From Sphaerolaimus hirsutus (taxonomy: Eukaryota; Nematoda; Chromadorea; Monhysterida; Sphaerolaimidae): a stretch of 64,000 bases of DNA. The notes beneath the pieces are model-generated. The model did no database searches. It had not been told where the DNA came from and was given only the letters and a program-made list of their open reading frames with translations. Position numbers and translations under genes: made by a program. Location of the stretch: contig OZ038457.1 of NCBI GenBank assembly GCA_964036195.1, forward strand, positions 20,363,147 through 20,427,146, in the 5' to 3' direction. Shown here in pieces: positions 37,215 to 47,893 of the stretch (its first letter is position 1; each line of letters opens with the position of its first letter).

Positions 37215-39194
37215 TTCTCACCCTTGTCAGGTACAAAGTCACCGTTTTGAGATATTTTCTGTACCCGGATTTTTATAAAGTGCCGCTAAAGTGCGGACTG
37301 TCAGCGCCGGGATGTGCTGCTGACTCATTTTTGTTTGCACTCTGTCGCCGACAGTAAATTTCGCAATCCTTCGAAATCCCGGCGAAGTTTTTCGAGAATC
37401 GGCCTTGTACCGGAGGTCGGACATTGGCGTGGCGTGTCCAAAATTATCCAGAAATTTTTTTTTGAATTTTTTTTAATAAGTCAAATTGACTAGAAATTTT
37501 CCATTGGTTAGAAGTCTTCAATAGATTGAATACGGGCACGAAAAATTCAGAATTAACTGGACACACTGTAAATCTGTGCCAATATAAACAAACACACGCG
37601 GATGTAAAAACACTGTTTGTGCGTCACATCACAATCAATAATTGAGGACTTCAGAGGTCGGCGGTTACTTTTCCCTGAACATCAAGACCAATATCCTAAT
37701 CTCAGCCAGAGCAAAGTGTCACTTCAAAAATCGGTGTTCAGAAAGCCGCAGCGCGATAAAATAAAAATAAAATGTCTGGGTAAATTACGATTGAACCTCC
37801 AGGCTTGAAACTTGCGCAAAAAACATAGTAAAACACAAAAAGCGTTTATTTTGTGTTTTTGACCCTCTTCTTTTTCAAATGGCTGTCTCGATAAAATTTA
37901 CTGTATTTTTCTCAAAGTGGAACCAAACAATTACATTCCAAGGGCCATTAACGCATCCGATCAAGTGGGAAATTTGATGACAAACTCTCAACCAACCGGA
38001 AACATTTTTAAATTCTGGAAAAATTTCGACTGGTCTGTCAAGTCCAGGGTTGGCAAAATCTCAGAAAAAAATAAAAATAAAATAAAAATAAAATGGAATA
38101 TTCAAGAATAAAATAAAATAAAATAAAATGGAAAATTTAAGAATAAAAATTGTATAAAAATTCGAATTTTTGTAAATTTTTTGTAAAATTGTATAAAAAT
38201 TCGTATTTTTGTAAAATTGTATAAAAATTCACTTTTTGTAAAATTTTATCTCGTTGCTTGAGTTTCTACCTGTTTATTCATGGATATGGGAGCAGTCCCA
38301 AGTGTAAAGTGTCAAATGTCATGTAAAATGTCATGCAAAGTGTCAATTGTCATGACAAATGTAAGGTAAAGTGTAAATTGTCATGACATGTAAAAAATAA
38401 AGTATCAATTGTCAAGCAAATTGTGTCCAAATCGTATTCAATTCAATTAGGTTTACTTGACTCAGACCTCAAAAGCCAAATGCAAGTAAAATACAACATT
38501 CATACCCATCGAGTACTCCTATTTTGCGGTCCTAATAGGTGAGTTTGTGCGCGTTGTATACACAGAATGTGTGGGAGAATATAGAGAAAACACCTAGTCT
38601 ACTTAATACCTTACTATTGAGTGGGCGGCAGACAACATTGCCAGAAACACCGAAAAATAAAACACTCTAGCACCCCACGACCCGGTTTTGTCCGTGTTTA
38701 AAAACAATTGGCAACATTTGAACAAAAACAGAACATAAAAGAATAAAGTGGAAATCAACATTTTGATGTTAAGTGAAAATCATAATCATAGTCGTCGTTA
38801 AAAGTTCCCATTTAGTCACAGAATAATCATAATCTTTCCGGAGCTTTTTCCGCTTGTTATTCCAAAGGTTTTATCCATTTATATGACATTTTTGACATTA
38901 CTAAAACAGGTTTGCTGTGTTTTTAATTCCCAGGTTTGAATTGGTACATTAGATATCTCTAATTGCTCGCCGTTTCCTACTTCATTTTACCACTCATCTT
39001 TCCAAGAGTCACATTTATCACCTTTTTCACTTTCCATCCCTCACATCATTACCAAAAATCTTGATCAACATCACGTCTTGTTGTGTCGCACACTGATACC
39101 AAAATTAGAGTTATTCACCACTTTGCAGATTGATACAGTTTTGTACAGTGTAAGTATACATAGATCTTCTTTGCATTCAGTGTCAGCTTACTGG

Positions 39195-39869
39195 CTAACC
39201 GGGGATCCTGCTTGCGAACGATGAACCGTCGCTGCGTTCCCCCCAGTTTTCCAGTAGTCTGGCCAGATTACCCAGGTGTTGCGACGCATCAATACGCACT
39301 TTATGACATACTGTGGCATCAAAGACCGTGCACGGAATCTGTCTCGCAATGCTATGGCTAGTTTGTCGCGTAACTAATGCTGTCTCCGCCTCGGATGCGG
39401 CATCTTTGCCGCACCGTCGGCTGCAACAGTCTTCACTAATCGACCTAGCCCACTCTGTGCGCCAGAGTGTCACCGTTGGATGTTGACATTGTCCCAGGTA
39501 ATGAGACATTGTCATCCAGAATGACCACCCCAGCGATTCACATAACGGACAGTTCATCCATTGTCTTATATTGTTTTGCCTAAAGCGTATTTGCTGTGTA
39601 TTTGGTAACCAGCCATGCCTCCCGGCGAACCACCTATGCTCAGACACCTGTAGTGTTTCTGGCAATAGAGGTGTGATTTCCTGTAATACTTGGTTTTCTT
39701 TTTGTATACTTCTTGTTGCGTGTATTTGTGGTTTTAGTCCAATCTCCCATCCGTAGTGTTTACAGGCGGTTAGAACTTTATCCTTCCCAAGTGTTTCCGT
39801 GTCTCCCAGATTCATCTCTGTCTTTGCCGTATTTGCCCGCCCCTCCGGTGAGTTTTTTCGTGGTTGCAC
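39195..39869 (-). CDS. LINE ORF3 C-terminal zinc-knuckle part, in a shifted frame
   Basis: 224 codons overlapping the end of ORF3 by 92 nt in another frame. It contains CPLCESLGWS and SHYLGQCQHP, a CX2C...HX4C pattern typical of the C-terminal knuckle that follows LINE reverse transcriptases. Together with ORF3 it would give the normal full domain set. Either a single-base indel has broken this copy or ribosomes shift frame in the overlap; homopolymer runs (GGGGG, AAAAA) lie near 39880-39900. Confidence 0.68.
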   Translation of the reverse strand: MQPRKNSPEGRANTAKTEMNLGDTETLGKDKVLTACKHYGWEIGLKPQIHATRSIQKENQVLQEITPLLPETLQVSEHRWFAGRHGWLPNTQQIRFRQNNIRQWMNCPLCESLGWSFWMTMSHYLGQCQHPTVTLWRTEWARSISEDCCSRRCGKDAASEAETALVTRQTSHSIARQIPCTVFDATVCHKVRIDASQHLGNLARLLENWGERSDGSSFASRIPG

Positions 39870-42800
39870 CCACTGACCCTTTTTGCTCCCCCGAAATTTT
39901 CGCTGCTAGTTTAGTCGTTTTTGAGGCTTTTTCAGATTTCAGGTAGTCATTGTATCTAATTATGCTGTATTTGTACCAGCATTCCATTGTCCTAATATTC
40001 CAGTCTATTCCCAACAATTTGTTTGACATGTGTTTTCCTACATTCCCCACTTGTCGGTATAGTCCCATCTGTGAAGACGTCATTTGTTTTAGCGCAGTTT
40101 TTGAGAGTCCCGTGATTTCGACGCCATACATCACTGTGCTGGCCACATACGCCCCCCAGAGCATATTTAGTGCCCATATTTGTCTTCGACTGTGTTTTGT
40201 CACCTCTTTAGCAAGGAATTTCCCCTTTGTTAGCTTATCCATATATCCGCTTTTTTGTTTTTGAAATGGATCACGACCGCTGCACAGAAGAATGCCCAGA
40301 TATTTAGTCTCATCACATTCTCTTATGATTTGCTTATTTCCATCTGTCCCTATCCCCAGGTACCACTCTCTGTTTGCGTCCGCAGTTCTTCTAAAATGTA
40401 GGATCATGCTTTTTTGTTCACTGATCCCAACCCCCCATTCATGACTCCACTCTGTGAAAATGTCCATTATCTTCTGCAGATCCACGTCGTTATTTGCCAT
40501 GAGAACCACGTCATCCACGAAGAACCCAGCTGGTATTCTCTTCTGTCCTAATTTGGCACCAAGTTCGCTTCTTTCTAATTTTGTTCTTAGATCAGCCATG
40601 TACAGCACATATAATGTAGGACTTAAGCAGCAACCCTGTCGCACCCCTAGCGGGTAGTCAAGTTCATCTGTGCAGACTTCGTTGTACTGCAGATAGCATT
40701 TTTGATCCGTGTAGGTGCTTTCTATTGCCTTGCACAGATTTTTTCCGTATCCGTAGTCTCTTAGCTTCACCCAGAGGCGCCCTCGATCAACCCTGTCAAA
40801 TGCTTTCACTGCATCAACAAAGCATGCTGACAGCCAATTTGTTTCCGCCAGGCATCCCTGTAGTATCACATGGTTGTCTGTTGTTCTTCTGTTTGCCCTG
40901 AATCCTGCTTGCATATCACCGAAGGCATTGTTGCATTCAAAACCGTCCATCAGTCGTTTGTTTAGGATCGAGCAGTACAGCTTTAGGATGTTGCATTGTA
41001 TCCCAACTGTCCTGTAGTTATTCACGTCTGATTTTGAGCCCTTTTTATGTAGCAGGACCAATTTGCACGTTTGCGCGCAACTTGGTATTTTTTCCTGGCC
41101 ACTAAACCACCGGTTCATTTGATTTTTCAGCGTGACAACTAGGTTCGGTCCCGGCATCCTCAGCATCTCATGCGATATCCCTGTCGTTCCAGCCGATTTT
41201 CCCAGCTTTAGTCGCTTGCAGGCTTCTCGTGTTTCCGCTGTCGAAATTTCCGCATCCAGTTTGTCAGCCAGGGCCTTGTTGATAATACCTATCATACCAC
41301 TGTCGGTTCTGAAATTCACTTTTGCTGGATTCGGTGCTTGTATTCTCTTCCAGAATTCATTTAGAACGTGTTTTAGTTCTGCGTTGTCTTTGCATGGTCT
41401 ATTTCCAATTTTGAGCATAGGGTACTTTACATCAGCCTCTCTCAGTTTCTGGGCCATCTTGTACAGATTAGTGTTTTCGATTCCGTACTGAAGTTCATTT
41501 TCCATTATTTGCTCTAGTTTGTCGTCATGTGCGGATATTTCTTGTTGTCTGATTTCTCCTAATCCCCTTTTTCGGTATTCTCGATATTCTAATATACCAA
41601 GTCTGCCTTCATGCAAAGCGCGTCTTTTCTGCTTAAGCATTCTTTTGATCTCCCGTATCTTCTTGCCATACTTTGTTTCTTTCCTTTTCCGCTGTTTTCC
41701 CCCAAACCAGCACTTCGCCCATTGCTGTAAAAATTCAAGCAGGGCGTCATAGCTGGATGGGGGACACGTCGGATTGATGACGTTTTCAATCTCTCTTAGA
41801 AATTTTGTGGATTTCTCCTTTCCTCTAATTGACCACCCCCTAGAGGTTGGCAATGTTTTTTCCTCTGTTTCTCCCCCTGACTCCATGGAAATCTCCACTA
41901 CAAGTCCACTGTGATCAGACATTATGGGGCTATTTCCGTGTCCTAGATTTTTGATCACTGCCGTAGCCATGTCCTCTTGATTGTCTATTAGACAGTGATC
42001 AATTCTCGTCTTCGTGTGTCCGGATTCGAAAGTCCACCATTGCCCTATTTTGTCGTCCAAGACTGCCATGTCCATTGCAGAAATCCATCCTTTGAGTAGC
42101 CTCCCGTTGCGGTTTGGTGTGACAATACACCGACCCGCCCCAAACTGCTCTTGGCCTAAGGCTCCGTTGAAATCACCAATTACAATTGTATCCCTCCCAG
42201 AACTGCGGTTACATATAATCCTGTTTCCTATCGTTTCCAAGATTTGCGAGTTGACATCCCTTAGTTCTCTGTCTCTTTGTATCCGCCCTTGGTCCAGAAG
42301 GTAGACAGCGACGATGTCAAGTTTTCCAGCTAGAGTGGAAATTGTCATTGCCACCGTATTACTCTCAGTATCCCCTGCTGTAATCGGACCTTGCATATAT
42401 GCAGAAACTGATTTCTTTATATACACAAGAAAGCCACCGTTGTTTGATTGTGGCTTTCGTATCAAGGTTAGGTTGTAATCCGGTGACTCCACCGTGTCCA
42501 GGCGTGTTCTCACGTTTGCTTCCCCTAGGATGGCCACATCGTAGCGCCCATCTGCTAACATGTCTGCAATTTGTTCATGCTTTTTCCGTGCAGATCTCAC
42601 ATTTTGAAAGAATATTATCAGATTGTTCCCCCATCTCACTCCCCGCTTTTGTTTATCCCTATTTGTTCCTTTTTTTCCCCCTAGTTTAGCTTCAGGTTTT
42701 TGTTTTTTCAGTATCCCTGTGATTCTACCAATTTCACGTTGTTTCTGCGTACCCCTTCTACCATCGTGATCTGCACCTCCATCTTGTGGATTTCTGGTGC

Positions 42801-43050
42801 TACCACTTTGGTCTGTTGCGATTGCCATGTAATGCGTACGGCAATGGTGTGTCTCAATGTTGCGCGTGTGTTGTTTACTTTTGTCCGGATTTTTACCCAA
42901 GCGTTTTTTGCAACATAGCCATTTACCCAACATCCATAGCATTATGAGACAGTTCCCCAATGCACGCAAACAGGTATCACAAAATCTAGAAATACGCCGC
43001 TTCACTGCCATTTCCCATTTTCTGCCTACTTCCCTCATCCTCCCACGCAC
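39778..43050 (-). CDS. LINE ORF3: APE-type endonuclease and reverse transcriptase
   Basis: 1090 codons from GTG at 43050 (first ATG 43038). The endonuclease spans about residues 143-390: FFQNVRSA (Asn150), GEANVRT (Glu177), GDFNG (Asp293, Asn295), RIDHCLI (Asp351) and MSDHSG (His380), all needed for target-DNA nicking. The reverse transcriptase spans about 615-930: KLVLLHKKGSK, NYRTVG, AGFRANRRT, FVDAVKAFDRV (first Asp 746), GVRQGCCLSPTL and FVDD (844-847) in place of the usual YADD or FADD. Catalytic aspartates are intact. The ORF stops before the usual C-terminal zinc knuckle, which lies in another frame immediately downstream. Confidence 0.95.
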   Translation of the reverse strand: MRGRMREVGRKWEMAVKRRISRFCDTCLRALGNCLIMLWMLGKWLCCKKRLGKNPDKSKQHTRNIETHHCRTHYMAIATDQSGSTRNPQDGGADHDGRRGTQKQREIGRITGILKKQKPEAKLGGKKGTNRDKQKRGVRWGNNLIIFFQNVRSARKKHEQIADMLADGRYDVAILGEANVRTRLDTVESPDYNLTLIRKPQSNNGGFLVYIKKSVSAYMQGPITAGDTESNTVAMTISTLAGKLDIVAVYLLDQGRIQRDRELRDVNSQILETIGNRIICNRSSGRDTIVIGDFNGALGQEQFGAGRCIVTPNRNGRLLKGWISAMDMAVLDDKIGQWWTFESGHTKTRIDHCLIDNQEDMATAVIKNLGHGNSPIMSDHSGLVVEISMESGGETEEKTLPTSRGWSIRGKEKSTKFLREIENVINPTCPPSSYDALLEFLQQWAKCWFGGKQRKRKETKYGKKIREIKRMLKQKRRALHEGRLGILEYREYRKRGLGEIRQQEISAHDDKLEQIMENELQYGIENTNLYKMAQKLREADVKYPMLKIGNRPCKDNAELKHVLNEFWKRIQAPNPAKVNFRTDSGMIGIINKALADKLDAEISTAETREACKRLKLGKSAGTTGISHEMLRMPGPNLVVTLKNQMNRWFSGQEKIPSCAQTCKLVLLHKKGSKSDVNNYRTVGIQCNILKLYCSILNKRLMDGFECNNAFGDMQAGFRANRRTTDNHVILQGCLAETNWLSACFVDAVKAFDRVDRGRLWVKLRDYGYGKNLCKAIESTYTDQKCYLQYNEVCTDELDYPLGVRQGCCLSPTLYVLYMADLRTKLERSELGAKLGQKRIPAGFFVDDVVLMANNDVDLQKIMDIFTEWSHEWGVGISEQKSMILHFRRTADANREWYLGIGTDGNKQIIRECDETKYLGILLCSGRDPFQKQKSGYMDKLTKGKFLAKEVTKHSRRQIWALNMLWGAYVASTVMYGVEITGLSKTALKQMTSSQMGLYRQVGNVGKHMSNKLLGIDWNIRTMECWYKYSIIRYNDYLKSEKASKTTKLAAKISGEQKGSVGATTKKLTGGAGKYGKDRDESGRHGNTWEG

Positions 43051-43062
43051 TCCGAATCCGCA

Positions 43063-45414
43063 TCAGCATAGGGAAAGCGCGTTTGTGTTACCGCGTACAA
43101 GATATCCTAGGTTCAGCCTACTCACTTTTGCCGCTCGGTCATTTGTTTGTAAGCCTATCAATGTTGACGATACCCATATACACGTACCAGTTCCGGCTAG
43201 AAGAGCTAGCGCCGAGATTCGTCGAAGTGGCGGCCGCGCCCGCCGCCCAGGCCTCGATACCGCGTGAACTCTCCGCGTCCGTAGCCACCTCAACCACGTG
43301 CCTGGCCGAAGCCGCCGCGATTTTCTCCGTAGCTGCGTTCCGTGCATGAAATGGTTGAGGTGGTCGAGTATTTGCATTTGCATTTTCCCTAAACAGCCTA
43401 CATTTCCCCTGATATAGCCCGTAAGTAACCCGCTCTTTTGCCACAAAAGGGCAAGAGCAGGATTCCTCTGGGCCATATCAAGTGTAATATTTGGACATAA
43501 TCGTTTAGACTTTGCTATTACACTCCTAAGAACAGTCCATATGCATAGTAGACTTGCAAAAAGTGTTCCCCATCGGCCACCCCCAAATTGTGTACCGTGA
43601 TTCACCATTGCATGAATTTGAAATCCCCCTATCTTACTGCTCCCGGTAGCTCCGCGAGTTTCCCGTGCCGCCCTCCGAATTTTTGGTTTCTGACCGGCCA
43701 CTTTTCCTGGAGTCGTGCTCTCGGGGTTCCTGTGATTTTCAGTGATTGAGTGATTGTCATGTGATGTCATTCTAGCCATTCCATCCCCACATTTATTAAC
43801 AAGATCTGTAGATTTGTAGAGTGTCATGCCATGTCCTATCTGGATTGACTTCTCAGCATCCTGCCTTTTTGCCTTGAAAGAGCAAAGGCGGGACACTTCG
43901 AAGTCGTGCATACACTTAATACAAAAAGTCATAAATCTGTAACGTGTCATGTCATGGTGAGTGGAATAGGTGTCTTTATATACTCTCTTTTCCTTGCCTC
44001 CATCTTTTTGCACCAACCAGTTCAATGCAGGCTTCCCTTTGTTCCACAGCGCCAGGACGATCTCCCTCGCCATCAGTCTTGCCAGATATCCTGTACCGTA
44101 CGGGCTCGGATGCAGACCATCTGTGTTGAGCATCCCGTAAAATTGCTCTTCGATGCATGTGACCGGCGGGCGCTGCTGCTGTTGCGGATCAGCCAGGTCT
44201 TTCTTTGTTTCCTTGATCTGGTATTTGTAGTTGACCTTCATGTACTGCATTGGTGTCACGATGCTGACGCCCCTGATCCTCTCGCAGACCAATTTCAGTG
44301 CCCTATCCACCACCACGCCAATTTCCAAAATCGTCCTGTGTGCGCCTTTGTCCGTTGCGAGGTGCGGCTGTGCAGGGTACAGTGGCTGCGTGAAGCATCC
44401 AACGATGGGAATGTGCGCCGCGTTCTTTTCGTCCAGCCATGAGCGAAGCCGAGCCAGCGCCGTATACACGTTTGCCACAAATTCTTGGATCCATAGCGTT
44501 GACTGGTCGCGCACCACCAGGAACACAGTGTCGTAAAAATCGAGGACACATTTGATCGAGACCACGCTGACCATGTCCCATTGCATGACGTCCCACAACC
44601 CCATGATTGTCGTCAGCCTGCAGCCCCTGTAGATGTGCGCGCACTGCGAAACCCGAATCATATCCGTGCGCCGATCGGACTCTGTGTGTTGCACTGTTTT
44701 TTGAAGCCTCTGCTGCAGTTGGGCCCTGTAGTTGTCACACGCGGTGCTGTCGCCCGTTAGCCACACCGACAGTGGACAGTCATTGAATGGCACGCCGTAC
44801 ATGTGGTATCTGAAGTTCAGCTGCGGATCCCTCCCTGTGTCGATCTCATCCCGGCTGAACCGGGAGTCAAACGGATAGAAAATCGCCGTTTTCTCGGTCC
44901 AGCTCGGGCGAAACCAGTCCTTTTTAAAATTCAGATTGTTGTTTCTCAGCTGCTCTTGCCATTCTCCCTCCTGGTATTTCATGCCCCGCATCAGCTCTTT
45001 CACGGTGGTTGGATTTTCTCCGGGTATGTCCACCAGGCTGCCCCATTCCGGGTTTCCGCCACGGCTGTCGTGCCATAACTGGTACTTTGCCCTCTGAACT
45101 GCCGTTGGTGCATAGCTCGCTACCGCTGTTGCCACTCTGTTTCCATTCTTGCGCATTGCACTACCTATCCACTCTTTCACGTTGCTGTTCTCGTCAATCT
45201 TGAACCACCTGCTCACCTTTTTCTTTTCATCCTCCTCAGTTTCGGACTCCGTGCTGCTCTCCGTTTCACTCTCCTTTCCAGATGACTTTGCCGCCGTACT
45301 TTTTGACTTGCTGCGCCTGTCCTTCTTGAGTCTCGCCGTAGCCGATTGTGCCCGTTTTTGCTCTGCGTGGTAATCGCAAATAGTTTTCATATACGATGTG
45401 TCCTTAAAATACAC
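43063..45414 (-). CDS. LINE ORF2: SGNH/GDSL-type esterase domain protein
   Basis: 783 codons if read from GTG at 45414; the first ATG is at 45390 (MKTICDY). Residues 30-70 are Lys/Ser/Glu-rich. The SGNH hydrolase fold is supported by block I WLTGDSTACDNYR (nucleophile Ser in GDS, about residue 223) and block V TDGLHPSPYGTGYLA (Asp and His of the triad, about 433-436), about 210 residues apart. Esterases of this fold occur in ORF1 of CR1 and L2 elements, where they may aid membrane or lipid interaction. Here the domain has its own ORF. After about residue 470 the sequence becomes low quality and Arg-rich, so the functional protein may be shorter. The block III Gly/Asn motif is not obvious. Confidence 0.78.
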   Translation of the reverse strand: MYFKDTSYMKTICDYHAEQKRAQSATARLKKDRRSKSKSTAAKSSGKESETESSTESETEEDEKKKVSRWFKIDENSNVKEWIGSAMRKNGNRVATAVASYAPTAVQRAKYQLWHDSRGGNPEWGSLVDIPGENPTTVKELMRGMKYQEGEWQEQLRNNNLNFKKDWFRPSWTEKTAIFYPFDSRFSRDEIDTGRDPQLNFRYHMYGVPFNDCPLSVWLTGDSTACDNYRAQLQQRLQKTVQHTESDRRTDMIRVSQCAHIYRGCRLTTIMGLWDVMQWDMVSVVSIKCVLDFYDTVFLVVRDQSTLWIQEFVANVYTALARLRSWLDEKNAAHIPIVGCFTQPLYPAQPHLATDKGAHRTILEIGVVVDRALKLVCERIRGVSIVTPMQYMKVNYKYQIKETKKDLADPQQQQRPPVTCIEEQFYGMLNTDGLHPSPYGTGYLARLMAREIVLALWNKGKPALNWLVQKDGGKEKRVYKDTYSTHHDMTRYRFMTFCIKCMHDFEVSRLCSFKAKRQDAEKSIQIGHGMTLYKSTDLVNKCGDGMARMTSHDNHSITENHRNPESTTPGKVAGQKPKIRRAARETRGATGSSKIGGFQIHAMVNHGTQFGGGRWGTLFASLLCIWTVLRSVIAKSKRLCPNITLDMAQRNPALALLWQKSGLLTGYIRGNVGCLGKMQMQILDHLNHFMHGTQLRRKSRRLRPGTWLRWLRTRRVHAVSRPGRRARPPLRRISALALLAGTGTCIWVSSTLIGLQTNDRAAKVSRLNLGYLVRGNTNALSLC

Positions 45415-47893
45415 TTTTCCCTGAAACGTTAGTGATTTTAGCTCCCCATCTTCTACGTCCGAGTTTCCCCCCCCCGAACTTTAGCTCGTGTTGCATGATC
45501 GCATCGATAAACCGTTTCTTTAGCCTACCTGCACTCAGTTGTTCAGCGCGTGCCCTGTGCTTGTCCACCGCGCCGATCTCCCACATGCTCTCTTCCTGCT
45601 GGAGTTCTTTGAATTCCGCCTCGTATGCCTCCAGCTCGCCATCCACCATGACCTGCACTGACCCTGCCCTGTCGTGAACCGTTTGCAGCGCCTCACCATA
45701 CGCGTTCAGGCAGCGTTTATCTTTTGACGCCGTCATTCCATCCCAGGAGGCTTTGTTGAAGCCATTTCCTAGGGCGCCGTGGTGCGCGCACGTGTTAACG
45801 ATCTTTCTGTCCCCTGTCAGTGTCAAATATGTGCAGAATCTTCTGTTCCTACTGTAGACCGCTGACATGGTTGCGATGAGGCACTCCATCATTGTGCTGG
45901 TGCGCATGGCGGCCTCGTCTGTGTTGGTGTAGTCGTACCATGTCTTCATGTCCACCCCGCATTCCTTGTCCGCCGTGAATAGCCTCCACATTTGTGTCCT
46001 CGCGTCGAACCACAGAGCTTTAGCCGCGGGCGTTGCATCCAAACTCAGCGGTTTCCAGTCCTTGTTCATCTCAATTGCCTTGTCCTTCATGGATTGATTA
46101 TTCAGCACCCTGCCTTTTTGCCATAAAAGAGCAAAGGCGGGGCACTTCCAAATCGTTCCATCTGAAGGGTATTCCATTGGCGCAAACAGCGAAAAGGGGT
46201 CGGTGCTGTCTCCCGAGGAAATCATGAACAGTTGTGATTTGTCCACCTCGGGCTGCCACCCCCGTTGTGCCAGCATGTTCTGTATGGATGCCAGCGTGTC
46301 GGCCTGCTGCCTCATTTGACCCTTCATTGCCAGCATTTCAGCATTCGCTGTATTTGCATCTTGTTGCGCAGCCGCGATTTTCGTGTCACACTCCAACTTC
46401 ATTGCATTGATGCGGCACGTCATGTTGATTTCCTGACCAGCCGAAATTTTTGCCGTCAGCGTTTCGAATAGTTGCATCGTGCCCACCGCCTTGCATAGCG
46501 CAGTTGTACACGTCGTAGCATCCGCCTGCATTGTATGCGAGAGTGAGATTTGCCCTTGGGAAATATTGTTGTTTGCGCAACTACACGTATCCCCCCACAC
46601 TGATATTGATCCTACTTTTGACATTGGATTACCCTTGCTTGAACTAACCCCTTCTCCTTTCTTCATCTCCTCCTGCAGTGTCAAAACTTCATTCCGCGAC
46701 TGCACCAAAGTGTTGCGGCGCTGTTCCATCCATAGGTGCAGTTTGGCCGCCCGTTCGTCCTGAGACAGCGCCTCCAACTCCGCCGCGATGAAGCTCATGT
46801 CCGCCGGGATTGTCATCGGGTCTGAAATGTCACTCGCGCGATTTCCGGCCATTGTTTTCGCGCGTTTCGCTTGCTGGATCGCAATCTGAGTTAAAAACAC
46901 ACTTTGACTTTGTAGTTTTAAACCATCAATGTGTGTATCCCTCCCATATCTTAACGTGTATTGTTTTCCGCCCATCCTAATTTCGTCCCAACATATCCCT
47001 GTTAACCTCTCACACACCATTCCCCATGGTACGATTAGCATAACACTATTCCCTTGGCAGTAAGTGCTGTTTTGGCATGGTATTTGTACTACATTTCGCA
47101 CCTGCTGTGTTAAATCAATCGAATATCGATCATCGCAAGACATTTCTCCTAGTTTGGGTAGTTGTGACCCTTGCGTCTTTTTAAACCCGCCTAGATTAAT
47201 TGACCCCATCCCGCGCAATTCGTCTTGAATGCGCTGTACACCCCCAGCTCGAAACACTCCCCACCGCACTGCATTTCCACTCAAAAAGGTCCCAAGGGTT
47301 GTACACCCAAAGAAGGTAACCCCAAACCTGATCCAATTTGCCGCTCTGCCTGCCCTTACCCTTTGGATCCCTCCTCGTGTCCTGTCCCTTCGACCTGCGT
47401 CGGGTTCGGCTCGCGACAGCCGGCGTACCACCGTCTTGGCACTCTGCCAAAAGTGCCGCTTCCTCTCCTTCGGACGGCGCTCCCTCCCGGGTATCCGCGT
47501 TGCCCTCCGTTCGCCCACCGGGTAGCAGCAGTGCGTGGTCGCGCGCCGAATCGTAGCTTTCGTGGCTACTATCCATCCACTGCCTGCGTTTTTAAGTCTT
47601 TTCGCTCGTTTTTTCCCTACTTCAACCGTACACCGCGGAAGATTCCAGAGCGCTCGCTCACCCACCTTAAATTCTCTCGCGCTTCTATCGCTTTTCGTTC
47701 CGCTCGCCGGAGATCTCTCCCTCGCGCTTGCGTGTTTCCGCCGTGAAACTTGCCCGCCGCTCGCTTTCAAATTTACGATTTTATTCGCTTCGTTTGGCAG
47801 CTCGCCAATACCTGGCATCGTTCCAAATCCGTTAGGCGTGACCAATATGTACACGCCTAACATCGTGATTGTCAAGGCCGTGAAAGTTCCCAT
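45404..47893 (-). CDS. LINE ORF1: coiled-coil protein with an extended N-terminal part
   Basis: 829 codons from ATG at 47893 to TAA at 45404. Residues 5-20 are hydrophobic, and residues 50-185 are very Arg-rich and may not be genuine protein. A more convincing ORF1 start is Met348 (MAGNRAS, 46852). From there residues about 365-545 are Ala/Glu/Gln/Met-rich with heptad character, consistent with the oligomerising coiled coil of LINE ORF1 RNA-binding proteins. The C-terminal 280 residues hold scattered Cys and Trp and match no family I can name. Residues 250-345 form a Cys-containing block of unknown role. It is followed after about 14 nt by the first ATG of ORF2, an arrangement suited to reinitiation. 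Confidence 0.72.
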   Translation of the reverse strand: MGTFTALTITMLGVYILVTPNGFGTMPGIGELPNEANKIVNLKASGGQVSRRKHASARERSPASGTKSDRSAREFKVGERALWNLPRCTVEVGKKRAKRLKNAGSGWIVATKATIRRATTHCCYPVGERRATRIPGRERRPKERKRHFWQSAKTVVRRLSRAEPDAGRRDRTRGGIQRVRAGRAANWIRFGVTFFGCTTLGTFLSGNAVRWGVFRAGGVQRIQDELRGMGSINLGGFKKTQGSQLPKLGEMSCDDRYSIDLTQQVRNVVQIPCQNSTYCQGNSVMLIVPWGMVCERLTGICWDEIRMGGKQYTLRYGRDTHIDGLKLQSQSVFLTQIAIQQAKRAKTMAGNRASDISDPMTIPADMSFIAAELEALSQDERAAKLHLWMEQRRNTLVQSRNEVLTLQEEMKKGEGVSSSKGNPMSKVGSISVWGDTCSCANNNISQGQISLSHTMQADATTCTTALCKAVGTMQLFETLTAKISAGQEINMTCRINAMKLECDTKIAAAQQDANTANAEMLAMKGQMRQQADTLASIQNMLAQRGWQPEVDKSQLFMISSGDSTDPFSLFAPMEYPSDGTIWKCPAFALLWQKGRVLNNQSMKDKAIEMNKDWKPLSLDATPAAKALWFDARTQMWRLFTADKECGVDMKTWYDYTNTDEAAMRTSTMMECLIATMSAVYSRNRRFCTYLTLTGDRKIVNTCAHHGALGNGFNKASWDGMTASKDKRCLNAYGEALQTVHDRAGSVQVMVDGELEAYEAEFKELQQEESMWEIGAVDKHRARAEQLSAGRLKKRFIDAIMQHELKFGGGKLGRRRWGAKITNVSGKSVF

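Noticed and set aside
46980..47150. ORF1 Cys-rich block as a viral envelope remnant
   Set aside because: Several Cys and a hydrophobic stretch, but no furin site, fusion peptide or transmembrane anchor in the right order; it lies inside a LINE ORF.
47225..47746. Plus-strand ORF of 173 codons opposite LINE ORF1
   Set aside because: Pro/Ser/Arg-rich antisense reading of a long minus-strand ORF, no start context or motif.
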